This document shows positions 1-8,128 of a stretch of 32,481 bases of DNA, one piece after another. A program made the translations under genes and the position numbers. The DNA comes from Spirochaetales bacterium. GTDB taxonomy: Bacteria; Spirochaetota; Spirochaetia; SZUA-6; JAFGRV01. The stretch lies in the NCBI GenBank assembly GCA_016930085.1, contig JAFGHO010000102.1, positions 1-32,481 of the forward strand, in the 5' to 3' direction. The notes below the pieces were generated by a model. It was given only the letters and a program-made list of their open reading frames with translations. It made no database searches and was not told the origin of the DNA. Each line of letters starts with the position of its first letter. Positions within the stretch are counted from its first letter, which is position 1.

Positions 1-87
1 AACATAGCGCGCATTCAATTCCAACATAGCGCGCATTCAATTCCAACATAGCGCGCATTCAATTCCAACATAGCGCGCATTCAATTC
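1..87. repeat. 22-bp tandem direct repeat, four copies, at the window edge
   Basis: Units begin at 1, 23, 45 and 67. The first three are identical 22-mers starting AACATAGCGCGC and ending CAATTCC; the fourth lacks the last base. There is no spacer between units, so this is a tandem repeat and not a CRISPR array. The array starts at base 1, so its true length is unknown. It may be a real minisatellite or the collapsed edge of an assembly. Confidence 0.95.
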
Positions 88-147
88 GATTTTTTTATAA
101 AACTTACTTCCTTTTTATAGTCCGATAATATATGATATTCTGTAGGT

Positions 148-1089
148 ATGGTATTTTGTATCATCGGTATTGTGTTAATCGGTCTCATTATTCTTTTTCT
201 GGCCGGACCCCGTGTGAAGGTGGACACCGGAATAAGACCGGTGGATTTACCTGAAGATCTGGACGATTATCTTTTCGAAAAGGAAAAAAACGTGCCCGGG
301 CTTACTCCCGGTACGGAAAAGAAGATCGTCTGGGCGGGAGCCCCGGGCGAGAAAACCGATTCCGCTTTCCTGTATATTCACGGTTTTTCGGCGACAAGGC
401 AGGAAACCGTTCCTGTGGCGGACAGGGTCGCCGCATTTTTCAACGCGAATCTCTATTATACACGATTGAAAGGACATGGGAGGGACGGCGATGCACTGGC
501 GGAAGCGTGTGCCGGTGACTGGATCTCCGACATATGGGAAGCCTGGGAGATCGGAAGACGAATCGGAAGGAAGAACGTCATCATCGCGGTTTCGACCGGC
601 GCCCCGCTTGCCGCGTGGCTCGCGACAAAAGTGACGGGCCTTTCTGCGCTTGTTTTAATTTCTCCGAATTTCGAGCCGGCGGATAAGGCGGCCCGGTTGT
701 TGCTTCTTCCCTGGGGAAATCTCATCGCGCGGCTTTCCGTGGGAAAGTATTATCACTTTGAACCCCAAAACAGCCTACATGAAAAGTACTGGACTTCCGC
801 CTACCGGTCCGGGGCGCTGCTTCAGATGATGGCAACGTGCCGGCTGGGCTGGAAGGCCGATCTCGAATCAATTTCAATCCCCATCCTGTGCTTGTATACG
901 GAAAACGACAGGGTTATTTCGATTCCGAAATTGAAGCACGCTTATGAGCGGTTTGGAAGCGGGATTAAAAAAATTATCAATGTCGGCAAAGCGCGCGATC
1001 ATAACATGACGGGTTCCATCATTTCACCCGAGACGGTTGATGATGTTGTCGATATAATCGAAGCGTTTCTGAAACAAGGTGTGATATGA
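148..1089 (+). CDS. Membrane-anchored alpha/beta-hydrolase
   Basis: A 313-residue protein with one hydrophobic N-terminal segment (about residues 3-20) that probably anchors it to the inner membrane, followed by an alpha/beta-hydrolase fold. The oxyanion-hole motif YIHGFSATRQET lies at 76-87. The nucleophile elbow is AVSTG (147-151, Ser149), a variant of GxSxG with Ala in the first position. Asp254 (in TENDRV) and His285 (in RDHN) complete a plausible catalytic triad. The family includes carboxylesterases and monoacylglycerol-lipase-like enzymes; the substrate cannot be read from sequence. The Shine-Dalgarno is weak (AGG just before the ATG), so the start is moderately certain, but it is the start that includes the membrane anchor. 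The gene stands alone, followed by a 108-bp gap. Confidence 0.85.
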   Translation: MVFCIIGIVLIGLIILFLAGPRVKVDTGIRPVDLPEDLDDYLFEKEKNVPGLTPGTEKKIVWAGAPGEKTDSAFLYIHGFSATRQETVPVADRVAAFFNANLYYTRLKGHGRDGDALAEACAGDWISDIWEAWEIGRRIGRKNVIIAVSTGAPLAAWLATKVTGLSALVLISPNFEPADKAARLLLLPWGNLIARLSVGKYYHFEPQNSLHEKYWTSAYRSGALLQMMATCRLGWKADLESISIPILCLYTENDRVISIPKLKHAYERFGSGIKKIINVGKARDHNMTGSIISPETVDDVVDIIEAFLKQGVI

Positions 1090-1197
1090 TAGCCACCGGT
1101 ACAATTCGGGGAGTCGATCCATACATGAAAGAACCCAGGTAAAACAATATCGATAAACCGACCGGATACAATCAGGCTACATGACAGAAAGGATGCT

Positions 1198-2379
1198 ATG
1201 AAAACAATACCGATTGTCGCAATATGCGTAATATCGCTATTTTTTTCATGGGGATGTATGAGAGCGACCAGGGTCGAATGGTCGAAAACCTACGGCAGTC
1301 CCCGTAATGACCTCGGTTATTCCGCGGTCCAGACCTTTGATCGCGGTTATATTATCACCGGCTATACATTTCCTGAAAATTCGAGTTTCAACGATCTCTC
1401 CCTTCTCAAAACAGATGCATATGGCACATTGATCTGGGAAAAAACATTCGGCGGCGACCTCTGGGACGTCGGCTATTCGGTCGAACAGACATCCGATGAG
1501 GGATATATTGTCGCCGGTTTTACCCATACGAAGAGTATCGACGAGAGTGATATCTATCTTCTGAAGACGGACAGTCGTGGTAACGCGCTTTGGACAAAAA
1601 CCATCGGGGGAAGTGAATATGATTGCGCCTATTCAATCCAGCAGACTATAGACGGCGGTTATATTGCCGGCGGATATACCAAATCCTATGGAGCCGGCGA
1701 GAGTGATTTTTACTTGATAAAACTGGATTCCCGCGGTGAAGTTCTCTGGACGAATACGTATGGGGGAAGCGATTGGGAAGAGGGCAAATGGGTGAGGCAG
1801 ACCAAAGACGGCGGTTACATCATGACGGGGTACACCCAGTCCTTTGGAGAAGGTTCGAGGGACGCTTACGTGGTAAAAACAGACGCGGCGGGGAACGCCC
1901 TCTGGTCGAAAACCTATGGGGGAAGCGATTGGGACGACGGGAGATGGATCGAACAGACCAAAGACGGTGGTTATATTATCACCGGTTCGACCGTGTCGTC
2001 CGGAGCCGGAAGCTGGGATGTCTATCTTGTAAAAACGGACAGTGAAGGGAATGCCCTCTGGACCAACACTTATGGGGGAAAAGACTATGATGTGGGAATG
2101 TCGGTTCAGCAGACCCGGGACACAGGATATATCATAGCTGGTATTACCTATTCTTTCGGCACGGGAGAGGGAGACGGATATCTGATAAAAACGGATCACG
2201 AAGGCGTCATGCTCTGGTCAAAAACATACGGGGAACCGGGCGCCGACGGCATCTATTCTCTCCGGCTTACATCGGAAGACTGGGCTATCCTGACGGGATT
2301 TTCCAGGACCGATACGGCCGGAGAAAGCGATGTCTGGCTTATTCATACCGATCCCCTCTCGGATAACGGACACCAATAA
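1198..2379 (+). CDS. Lipoprotein with seven ~52-residue repeats, probable beta-propeller
   Basis: A 393-residue exported protein. Residues 1-20 form a signal peptide ending in SWGC, a relaxed lipobox of the kind accepted in spirochaetes, so Cys20 is probably lipidated. The rest is seven tandem repeats of about 52 residues, each following the pattern W-(S/T)-K-T-(Y/F)-GG ... QT-DGGYI-(I/V)-G-(Y/F)-T ... D-(V/I)-YL-(I/L)-KTD-GN. Seven units of this length suggest a seven-bladed beta-propeller. Such repeat proteins are common as secreted or surface proteins in Bacteroidetes, archaea and spirochaetes, and no enzyme function is implied. Several repeats are close copies at DNA level (for example around 1760 and 1915), suggesting recent duplication or gene conversion. 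A GAAAGGA ribosome site precedes the ATG. It ends 9 bp from the convergent downstream gene. Confidence 0.85.
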   Translation: MKTIPIVAICVISLFFSWGCMRATRVEWSKTYGSPRNDLGYSAVQTFDRGYIITGYTFPENSSFNDLSLLKTDAYGTLIWEKTFGGDLWDVGYSVEQTSDEGYIVAGFTHTKSIDESDIYLLKTDSRGNALWTKTIGGSEYDCAYSIQQTIDGGYIAGGYTKSYGAGESDFYLIKLDSRGEVLWTNTYGGSDWEEGKWVRQTKDGGYIMTGYTQSFGEGSRDAYVVKTDAAGNALWSKTYGGSDWDDGRWIEQTKDGGYIITGSTVSSGAGSWDVYLVKTDSEGNALWTNTYGGKDYDVGMSVQQTRDTGYIIAGITYSFGTGEGDGYLIKTDHEGVMLWSKTYGEPGADGIYSLRLTSEDWAILTGFSRTDTAGESDVWLIHTDPLSDNGHQ

Positions 2380-2388
2380 ACCGCCCGC

Positions 2389-3615
2389 CTACCAGACATA
2401 TTTCCCCTGGGGCGTAAAAGGTTTGCTGTAAAGGTATTCGTAAAGAAGAGAAAACTCATGCGGCGTTGTTTTTCTAAACTTGAGTCCGTAGTAGAACCTG
2501 TTGTTTTCCTCGAATTTCCTGATGACCACAGATTCTATCGAGAATTTTTTTTCTTTAAGATGAAAATAAATACTCAATTCATTAAAAACATCGAGTTCCT
2601 TCTCGAGTTCTTTGGAATTATAGACAAAGAGAAGCCCCGACGCGCTGATGTCGATTATCGGTGCGTCGTATCCGGTTTCGATAATATCGACTTTTTCCTT
2701 GAAATAGCCATTCACCTTAAGCGAATAGCTGAGTACCTTCGAGAATTGATCAATGTATTCAATAAGCTCATTGGTTATCTCCTGTTTGATATCTTCTCTG
2801 TTGCATGCATGGATATATCCGACCATATAATTACTGTAGAAGATGGGACAATACACTTCGGAATGGATTCCTTTGATTTTCTTTTGAAAAAGCAGATCCT
2901 TGAACTTGGTTTCCATGTTGAATGTTGGGGTTTTCTGCCGTTCTTCAAATTCGATCATATCGAGTTTCGTGATTATCCTGTCCTCGAGAAACGGGTCAAG
3001 CGCGGGGATTTCCTTTTCCGTTGATGGTATCCAGAGGATTTTACAAAAGCTAACCATCAGATCTTCCTCATATGTTTCAGGTTTTCTGTCTTTCATCATG
3101 ACGATTTTATGTTCGGAAACGCTTTTTCGCATTTTCTCCTGAAAAACCTGGATCAACTGGGTTATTGAAGCGGGATCGAAGTCCTCGGCGAACTCGGGTA
3201 CTTCATCATTCACCGTTTTCTGAATACGCGGAAAATTCAATTCATAGCGCTTCTGTTTGACGAAGAAGTAAACGGAAAGTTTTTCGTGGATTTTTATTCT
3301 TCTGTATTCCCTGTTGGCATTCTTGCAAACTTCATCGGGATGCTTGAAGACTATGTGTTCTCCTCTTTTTTCAATCAGGGCCGTAAGAAAGGTAAAGTTA
3401 TTGTTCTGAAAACTGAACACGATCTGGACATCGTCGCCCTTGTTCAGGGAGGAAATATCACCCTTCAGGATTTCGCATTCGAGTTCAAAATCGGTATAGC
3501 GCAGGAGTTTGCACTGGATTTCCCATGCCCCACCCTCGGCAAAGAGAGTGATCCCCTGTTCCTTGAGTGAACGAAAGATGAACTCCTTCTCAATTCTGCT
3601 TAAAGGGATTCCCAT
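2389..3615 (-). CDS. PilZ-like c-di-GMP-binding protein with a long insertion
   Basis: A 408-residue cytoplasmic protein with no signal peptide. Residues 1-95 resemble the N-terminal beta-barrel of YcgR-like proteins. NREYRR (101-106) supplies a PilZ RxxxR motif (Arg102, Arg106), and DISASG (322-327) supplies the matching DxSxxG motif. In classical PilZ domains these motifs lie a few tens of residues apart; here they are about 215 apart. The intervening part (about 130-300) includes CPIFYSNYMVGYIHACN-like text at 256-272 that recalls a GAF domain core. Similar proteins, including some annotated DUF1577, occur in spirochaetes. The probable role is sensing c-di-GMP in motility or surface behaviour; no flagellar genes are nearby. 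A GAGGGGG ribosome site supports the start. Confidence 0.7.
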   Translation of the reverse strand: MGIPLSRIEKEFIFRSLKEQGITLFAEGGAWEIQCKLLRYTDFELECEILKGDISSLNKGDDVQIVFSFQNNNFTFLTALIEKRGEHIVFKHPDEVCKNANREYRRIKIHEKLSVYFFVKQKRYELNFPRIQKTVNDEVPEFAEDFDPASITQLIQVFQEKMRKSVSEHKIVMMKDRKPETYEEDLMVSFCKILWIPSTEKEIPALDPFLEDRIITKLDMIEFEERQKTPTFNMETKFKDLLFQKKIKGIHSEVYCPIFYSNYMVGYIHACNREDIKQEITNELIEYIDQFSKVLSYSLKVNGYFKEKVDIIETGYDAPIIDISASGLLFVYNSKELEKELDVFNELSIYFHLKEKKFSIESVVIRKFEENNRFYYGLKFRKTTPHEFSLLYEYLYSKPFTPQGKYVW

Positions 3616-3993
3616 TTTCGCCCCCTCTTCATACTCGACACCGCCTTTTTCTGTCAGAACAAATGTTCATTATTCTGATACGTTTTGTTTTGTTGTTTCC
3701 ACATACAAGCCGGGATCAACATCCTCTGTTGCAGGAATACGATTACTACTATTATAGGATGAAAGAAAACAAATTGCCAGTATAAAAACTTCTGCGGAAT
3801 GAGTGCCGTATTCCATGAAAGATTCATGTTTTGAGGTGAAAATGCGAGTATAGCCGGATTTTTTTCTTTTTTTCAATCGACGATATACGTTCTATTAATA
3901 CCGTGAAAGGGCCTTCCCCGCACATGTACGCCGCGTATACTTGACAATGAATTTGTAATTTATGATATTGTAGAGAAGGCAACGTTAATAACC
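3616..3993. other. Divergent intergenic region between pilZ-like gene and the Hdr operon
   Basis: This 378-bp, AT-richer stretch separates two divergently transcribed units. I see the promoter of the rightward operon near its right end and no convincing gene. A 68-codon minus-strand frame (3670-3876) lacks recognisable features. Confidence 0.6.
3941..3969 (+). promoter_or_regulatory. Sigma-70-like promoter of the Hdr/MetFV/Mvh operon
   Basis: A perfect -35 TTGACA (3941-3946), a 17-bp spacer and GATATT (3964-3969, four of six matches to TATAAT). Transcription would begin near 3976, leaving a leader of only about 18 nt before the ATG at 3994. The only ribosome-site-like sequence, AGAAGG (3974-3979), lies 14 nt upstream of the ATG, so translation of the first gene may rely on a weak site. 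Confidence 0.55.
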
Positions 3994-5202
3994 ATGACAA
4001 GAAAAAAAGTTGTGATTGTCGGCGCCGGAATAAGCGGTATGACCGTCGCCAGCAACCTTTCCAAAAGGGGAATAGTTACGATGCTAATCGATAAAAACCC
4101 ATATCCCGGCGGAGAGGCTGTTTTCTACGGCTGCAAGGCGACCGATTCATGTATGCGATGCGGAGTATGTCTTCTTCGCGATGCGCTGTGTGAATTAAAG
4201 GAGAACGATACAATGGCCATCTCGTTTTCCTCGACAGTCCGTTCAATAAAAAGACACCCCCCATCGGGCTATATCCTTGAAATCGAAGTATCGCGCAATT
4301 ATATCGATCCCCGGCAATGTATTGCATGCGGTCTTTGTCAACCTGTTTGTCCCGAAGATGCGATAAAAAAAATACCCGGCTGGACCTACTATATCGATTC
4401 ACATTGCACGGCTTGCGGTGAATGTGTCGACCGGTGTCCGGTCGGGGCCGTCAGTCTGGAAAACCGATGCACACGGATGAGTGTTCATGCCGATTCGATT
4501 GTCATTGCAACCGGTTTCGAACCCTATGATCCCGCACGTAATCTCAAATGGGGTTACGGCAGGAACCCGCAGGTGATTACGGCAACGGATCTGGAGCGAT
4601 GTTTGTATGATGAAAGATACCCCGGAGTTCATGTCAGCCGCATTGCATTTATCCAGTGTGTCGGTTCCAGAAATGTGACGGAGGGTGTTTCACAATGTTC
4701 GCGTATCTGTTGCGCATACGCCTTGCGCATGGCTAATAAATTAACCTATGACCGACCCGGGACGGCGGTCGATTTTTATTATATGGATATCCAGGGTTTC
4801 GGCAAACAGTTTCCGGATTTCATGGCGAACGTAAACGATTCCGTCTCTTTTATACGAAGCAGCCCGGTCAGTGTGGCAACAGAGGAGGGGGGGAAACCGA
4901 TCGTCAGGTTCGAATCCCCTGAGACGCATGCATGTATCGAAACCGCCTATGATCTTCTCGTGTTGTCACACGGTCTCTGCCCCCGGGATAATGCACCTAA
5001 TGTTGCGGAGCTTTTCGGTCTTGATCAGGATGTGAATGGATTTTTCAACGATTTCCCGGCTGACGGGGCCGCCTCTTTACGTTCCGGGATTTTTACAGCC
5101 GGCACATGCAGGGGGCCGATGCGCATCGATGAATGTATAACGGATGCAACGGCCGTTTCTCGGAAGATCTTTGCGTTTTTGGAAGGGGAAGCGGCCGGGT
5201 GA
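3994..5202 (+). CDS. HdrA/QmoA-like FAD and iron-sulfur protein
   Basis: A 402-residue soluble flavoprotein of the HdrA family, about the size of QmoA. It has an N-terminal FAD-binding VVIVGAGISG (7-16), an early Cys cluster CMRCGVC plus Cys66 (53-66), two ferredoxin-type [4Fe-4S] motifs (CIACGLCQPVCP at 109-120 and CTACGECVDRCP at 138-149), and the HdrA signature FIQCVGSRN ... CSRICC (219-240). It lacks the ~140-residue N-terminal domain and the C-terminal ferredoxin domain of full HdrA. It is first in the operon and its stop overlaps the next start by four bases (GTGA), implying translational coupling. With the next two genes it resembles a QmoA-QmoB unit in which the MvhD part of QmoB is separate. 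The role is probably electron transfer to or from the complex; its partner is inferred. Confidence 0.8.
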   Translation: MTRKKVVIVGAGISGMTVASNLSKRGIVTMLIDKNPYPGGEAVFYGCKATDSCMRCGVCLLRDALCELKENDTMAISFSSTVRSIKRHPPSGYILEIEVSRNYIDPRQCIACGLCQPVCPEDAIKKIPGWTYYIDSHCTACGECVDRCPVGAVSLENRCTRMSVHADSIVIATGFEPYDPARNLKWGYGRNPQVITATDLERCLYDERYPGVHVSRIAFIQCVGSRNVTEGVSQCSRICCAYALRMANKLTYDRPGTAVDFYYMDIQGFGKQFPDFMANVNDSVSFIRSSPVSVATEEGGKPIVRFESPETHACIETAYDLLVLSHGLCPRDNAPNVAELFGLDQDVNGFFNDFPADGAASLRSGIFTAGTCRGPMRIDECITDATAVSRKIFAFLEGEAAG

Positions 5203-6794
5203 AGAACAGCAAGGTAAGTATTTTCCTTTGTGATTTTTCTCTTTGCCTGAAAAATGGTCCTGATGTATATCGTATAAAAAAGGAATTGGAAAAGAATCGC
5301 CATGTCGGGGAAGTTATCGTCCTGAAAGCCCCGTGCAGGGAATCCGCCACGGCCGTTCCCGAAATAAGCGGGAACCGCCTTCTTATAGCCGGCTGCTCTT
5401 TTCTGCAAAAGTGTGGTGGCTTCGGACAACCCGGGAAGGTGATATCCGTCGATACATCTAATTTCATTATGATAGATATCAGAAACCTTGTTATGGGACT
5501 TTATTCGACAAAAAAAGAAAGAGAAAGCAACCTGATCGGGCAATTGCTCATGCATGCCGCCATCCTTGCGAATAAGCAGCCGGTAAAAAACGTGAATGTC
5601 CGGCCGTTTGATAAAATCCTCGTGTACGGAAGCGGGCTTTCCGGGTTGCTTGCCGCGCTTGACATACCCTCAACGACTACCCTGGATGTTATCGAAACAC
5701 CGGGAGAAACGGTTTCGCCGGGCTTTTTATGGGAAACGATGAACCATCCTTCGATAGTATATCGATTGAGAGAAAAGGTTTCAGAGAGGGGAATTATCGG
5801 TTTTATCCCGCGTGATGATGTAATGGGTCTTGAACGTGTTGAAAAGGGATTTATCCTGAAGAAAAAAGGGGGCGGCATTGTCGAATACGGGGCGATCATT
5901 TTCGCGCCTGAGCGCCGTGAAGGTGAAAACAATGGAGACGGGTCCCTCACCCTTTCCGGTCTCTATCTTCTTCTTGAAAAGAATGTCGTATGCCGGGGTA
6001 CAATGGTGTTCCTTCTTGAAAATGTCGAAACGACGAGCCCCGAGGTATATGGTGATGTCATGAGGGCGGCTCTCCACAGCAAGAAACGGGACAGGGGTGA
6101 AGTGATTGTTGTCTCGAATGATATCCATGTCGCGTTTCGGGGGGGAGAAGAACTTTATGATGAATGCAGAAAAGCGGGAGTCGTCTTTATCAGACCTTCA
6201 GGGGATTATGAGGCTCTCAGTGACGGAGGTTCGTTCAGGATATCGGGGATTGATGCGGGAACCGGAAGCAGGTTAACCCTGGATAGACCGGAGATCGTTG
6301 TCATCCCGCAGAAACCGGTACTTTCAGAGACCTCGCTGCATTTTGCGGCTATGGCACGTCTGAGTCTGCCGGGAAACCGGTATTCCCAGGCTGATTCCCT
6401 CAGTGCGATTCCTTCGGAAACAAACGTGAAGGGGGTGTTTGTCACGGGCGCGGCAAGGGAGAATCTGGGGTTTTCCGCGATGAGAGAGGACATCCACTCG
6501 TGTGTCTTTGCCGTTACCGCGTATCTGGCCGGACAGGCGGGGAATATCGAAGAACGCATTCCCCTGATCGATGCCGAGAAGTGCGTTCTGTGCCTTACCT
6601 GTATCAGGGTTTGTCCGTATAATGCTTTAGTAACCGATACGGAAAAGGGTATCGCGAAAATTATCGAAACCGCCTGCATGGCGTGCGGAATCTGTGTATC
6701 TGAATGTCCCGCCCGGGCGATGCAGATGAGGAACCTCACGACTACCGCGATCGATGAGGGTGTCGGGCTTCTTTATCCGAAAGGAACTGGTTGA
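5199..6794 (+). CDS. Degenerate HdrA/QmoB-like flavoprotein with C-terminal 2x[4Fe-4S]
   Basis: I choose the GTG at 5199, which overlaps the upstream stop by four bases and follows GGAAGGGGA, over the in-frame ATG at 5133. The product is 531 residues. The N-terminus (VSIFLCDFSLCLK) matches the start of full-length HdrA, where the usual text is a CRCG motif; here only Cys11 and Cys16 remain. ILVYGSGLSGLLAAL (140-154) is the dinucleotide-binding loop. The HdrA signature CxGSR ... CSxxCC is missing. Two ferredoxin motifs close the protein: CVLCLTCIRVCP (462-473) and CMACGICVSECP (493-504). Lacking the central Cys signature, it may have lost one Fe-S site and act as an electron conduit, as QmoB does beside QmoA. 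It abuts the next gene with no gap. Confidence 0.75.
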   Translation: MKNSKVSIFLCDFSLCLKNGPDVYRIKKELEKNRHVGEVIVLKAPCRESATAVPEISGNRLLIAGCSFLQKCGGFGQPGKVISVDTSNFIMIDIRNLVMGLYSTKKERESNLIGQLLMHAAILANKQPVKNVNVRPFDKILVYGSGLSGLLAALDIPSTTTLDVIETPGETVSPGFLWETMNHPSIVYRLREKVSERGIIGFIPRDDVMGLERVEKGFILKKKGGGIVEYGAIIFAPERREGENNGDGSLTLSGLYLLLEKNVVCRGTMVFLLENVETTSPEVYGDVMRAALHSKKRDRGEVIVVSNDIHVAFRGGEELYDECRKAGVVFIRPSGDYEALSDGGSFRISGIDAGTGSRLTLDRPEIVVIPQKPVLSETSLHFAAMARLSLPGNRYSQADSLSAIPSETNVKGVFVTGAARENLGFSAMREDIHSCVFAVTAYLAGQAGNIEERIPLIDAEKCVLCLTCIRVCPYNALVTDTEKGIAKIIETACMACGICVSECPARAMQMRNLTTTAIDEGVGLLYPKGTG

Positions 6795-7175
6795 ATGGCG
6801 GATTTTGTACTGCTGTTGTATTGCGCTTTTGGAGCAAAGAAGGCATTAATGCGGATGAGCGACCTTGGATTACGGATCCCTGCGAATGTGCGGCTTTTTG
6901 AACTTCCGTGCAGCGGCCGTGCGGATGAAGTACTCATCATGAACGCACTGGAAAAGGGATATCGCGGTGTTCTTGTCGTGGGTTGCCAAAAGGAGAATTG
7001 CAGATATATTGCGGGTAACCTGAGGGCGGAGAAACGGGTCGAAAGAATCAGAGCCCTGATAAAGCAGGCGGGGATAAGAGAAAAACGAATCGGGATGGTC
7101 TTTACCGCACCGGATGAAGCGCGGACCCTCTCGAAAAAGATACATGATTTTATGGATCGGATAAACGAAACATAG
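6795..7175 (+). CDS. Divergent MvhD/HdrE-like [2Fe-2S] subunit
   Basis: A 126-residue MvhD-family protein starting immediately after the preceding stop. MvhD carries a [2Fe-2S] cluster linking hydrogenase or another electron input to HdrA. The family's first motif, normally CCNWC, is reduced to a single Cys10 (YCAFGAKKA), while PCSGR (Cys39) and GCQKENCRY (Cys64, Cys69) are kept. Four cysteines remain, so a cluster is still possible. In QmoB this domain is fused to the C-terminus of the HdrA part, which supports reading this gene with its upstream neighbour as a split QmoB. A second, canonical MvhD is encoded at 15392-15850. Confidence 0.75.
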   Translation: MADFVLLLYCAFGAKKALMRMSDLGLRIPANVRLFELPCSGRADEVLIMNALEKGYRGVLVVGCQKENCRYIAGNLRAEKRVERIRALIKQAGIREKRIGMVFTAPDEARTLSKKIHDFMDRINET

Positions 7176-7192
7176 GGAAGAAGGAGACGAGA

Positions 7193-8083
7193 ATGTCAGC
7201 GACAATTATTGACGGAAACAGGATTGCCGCCGGAATACGGACGGACCTGAAAACGGAAATCGACAATTTGAAAATTACCGGGGGTATCGTTCCCGGGCTT
7301 GCGGTTGTTCTTGTGGGTGAGGACCCGGCCTCCCGTGTGTATGTGCGTATGAAAAACAGGGCCTGCTCCGATATCGGTATATATTCCGAACAACATACCT
7401 TTGGCCGGGATATAACGGAAGCGGCACTGCTCGAAAAAATATCGGAATTGAATAGTGATAACAGGATTCACGGTATCCTCGTTCAGCTGCCCCTGCCCCC
7501 ACATATTGAAGAACAGAAGGTGATCGGGGCCATTCTCCCGGAAAAGGATGTCGACGGTTTTCATCCGGTCAATATGGGAAAACTACTCATCGGTATTGAC
7601 GGTTTCAAGCCGTGCACGCCGTACGGGGTACAGCAAATGCTCGTCCATGCCGGGATTCCCGTCGAGGGCGCACACGTCGTTGTCGTGGGCAGAAGTAATA
7701 TCGTGGGAAAACCGATTGCCGGCATCCTCGTTCAGAAACAAAAGCACGCAAACGCCACCGTAACACTCTGCCATTCCCGGACGAAAAATCTCGCCGGACT
7801 CACCAGGCAGGCGGACATTCTTATTGCCGCGATCGGAAAACCGGAGGCGATCACCGCCGATATGGTGAAAGAGGACGCGGTGGTCATCGATGTGGGAGTC
7901 AACCGGGTTGACGATCCGGGTTCGGAAAAGGGGTATAAGCTTGTCGGTGACGTCAAATTCGGGGAAGTCTCGCAAAAGTGCAGGGCCATATCGCCCGTTC
8001 CCGGCGGTGTCGGACCGATGACGATCACCATGCTTCTTTACAACACGGTACAATCGGCAAAGAACCATGCCGGGATCGAATAG
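7193..8083 (+). CDS. folD: Methylene-THF dehydrogenase / methenyl-THF cyclohydrolase (FolD)
   Basis: A 296-residue bifunctional enzyme interconverting methylene-THF, methenyl-THF and 10-formyl-THF using NAD(P). The key residues fall at the E. coli FolD numbers: Tyr50 and Lys54 (YVRMK), Gln98 (VQLPLPP) and Asp121 (DVDGFHP). The nucleotide-binding motif GRSNIVGKP and the C-terminal SPVPGGVGPMT are both intact. An AAGGAG ribosome site lies 6-7 nt before the ATG. Placed inside the electron-transfer operon and just before metV-metF, it supplies methylene-THF to the reductase, so two consecutive steps of the methyl branch are co-expressed. The cofactor preference (NAD or NADP) cannot be decided here. 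Confidence 0.97.
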   Translation: MSATIIDGNRIAAGIRTDLKTEIDNLKITGGIVPGLAVVLVGEDPASRVYVRMKNRACSDIGIYSEQHTFGRDITEAALLEKISELNSDNRIHGILVQLPLPPHIEEQKVIGAILPEKDVDGFHPVNMGKLLIGIDGFKPCTPYGVQQMLVHAGIPVEGAHVVVVGRSNIVGKPIAGILVQKQKHANATVTLCHSRTKNLAGLTRQADILIAAIGKPEAITADMVKEDAVVIDVGVNRVDDPGSEKGYKLVGDVKFGEVSQKCRAISPVPGGVGPMTITMLLYNTVQSAKNHAGIE

Positions 8084-8084
8084 T

Positions 8085-8102
8085 CTGCACGGTATGGTGC
8101 AG
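8085..8102 (+). repeat. Small hairpin between folD and metV
   Basis: CTGCAC (8085-8090) and GTGCAG (8097-8102) form a perfect 6-bp stem with a 6-nt loop, directly after the folD stop. There is no U-tract, so it is not a typical terminator; an mRNA-processing or stability role is possible. It could also be chance. Confidence 0.4.
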
Positions 8103-8128
8103 GATGATTGTCATAAAGTGAGGGAATC

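Noticed and set aside
1-87. CRISPR array
   Set aside because: Units are contiguous with no unique spacers and no cas genes are present.
3670-3876. 68-codon minus-strand gene in the divergent region
   Set aside because: No ribosome site of note, no recognisable domain, and it lies in regulatory space.
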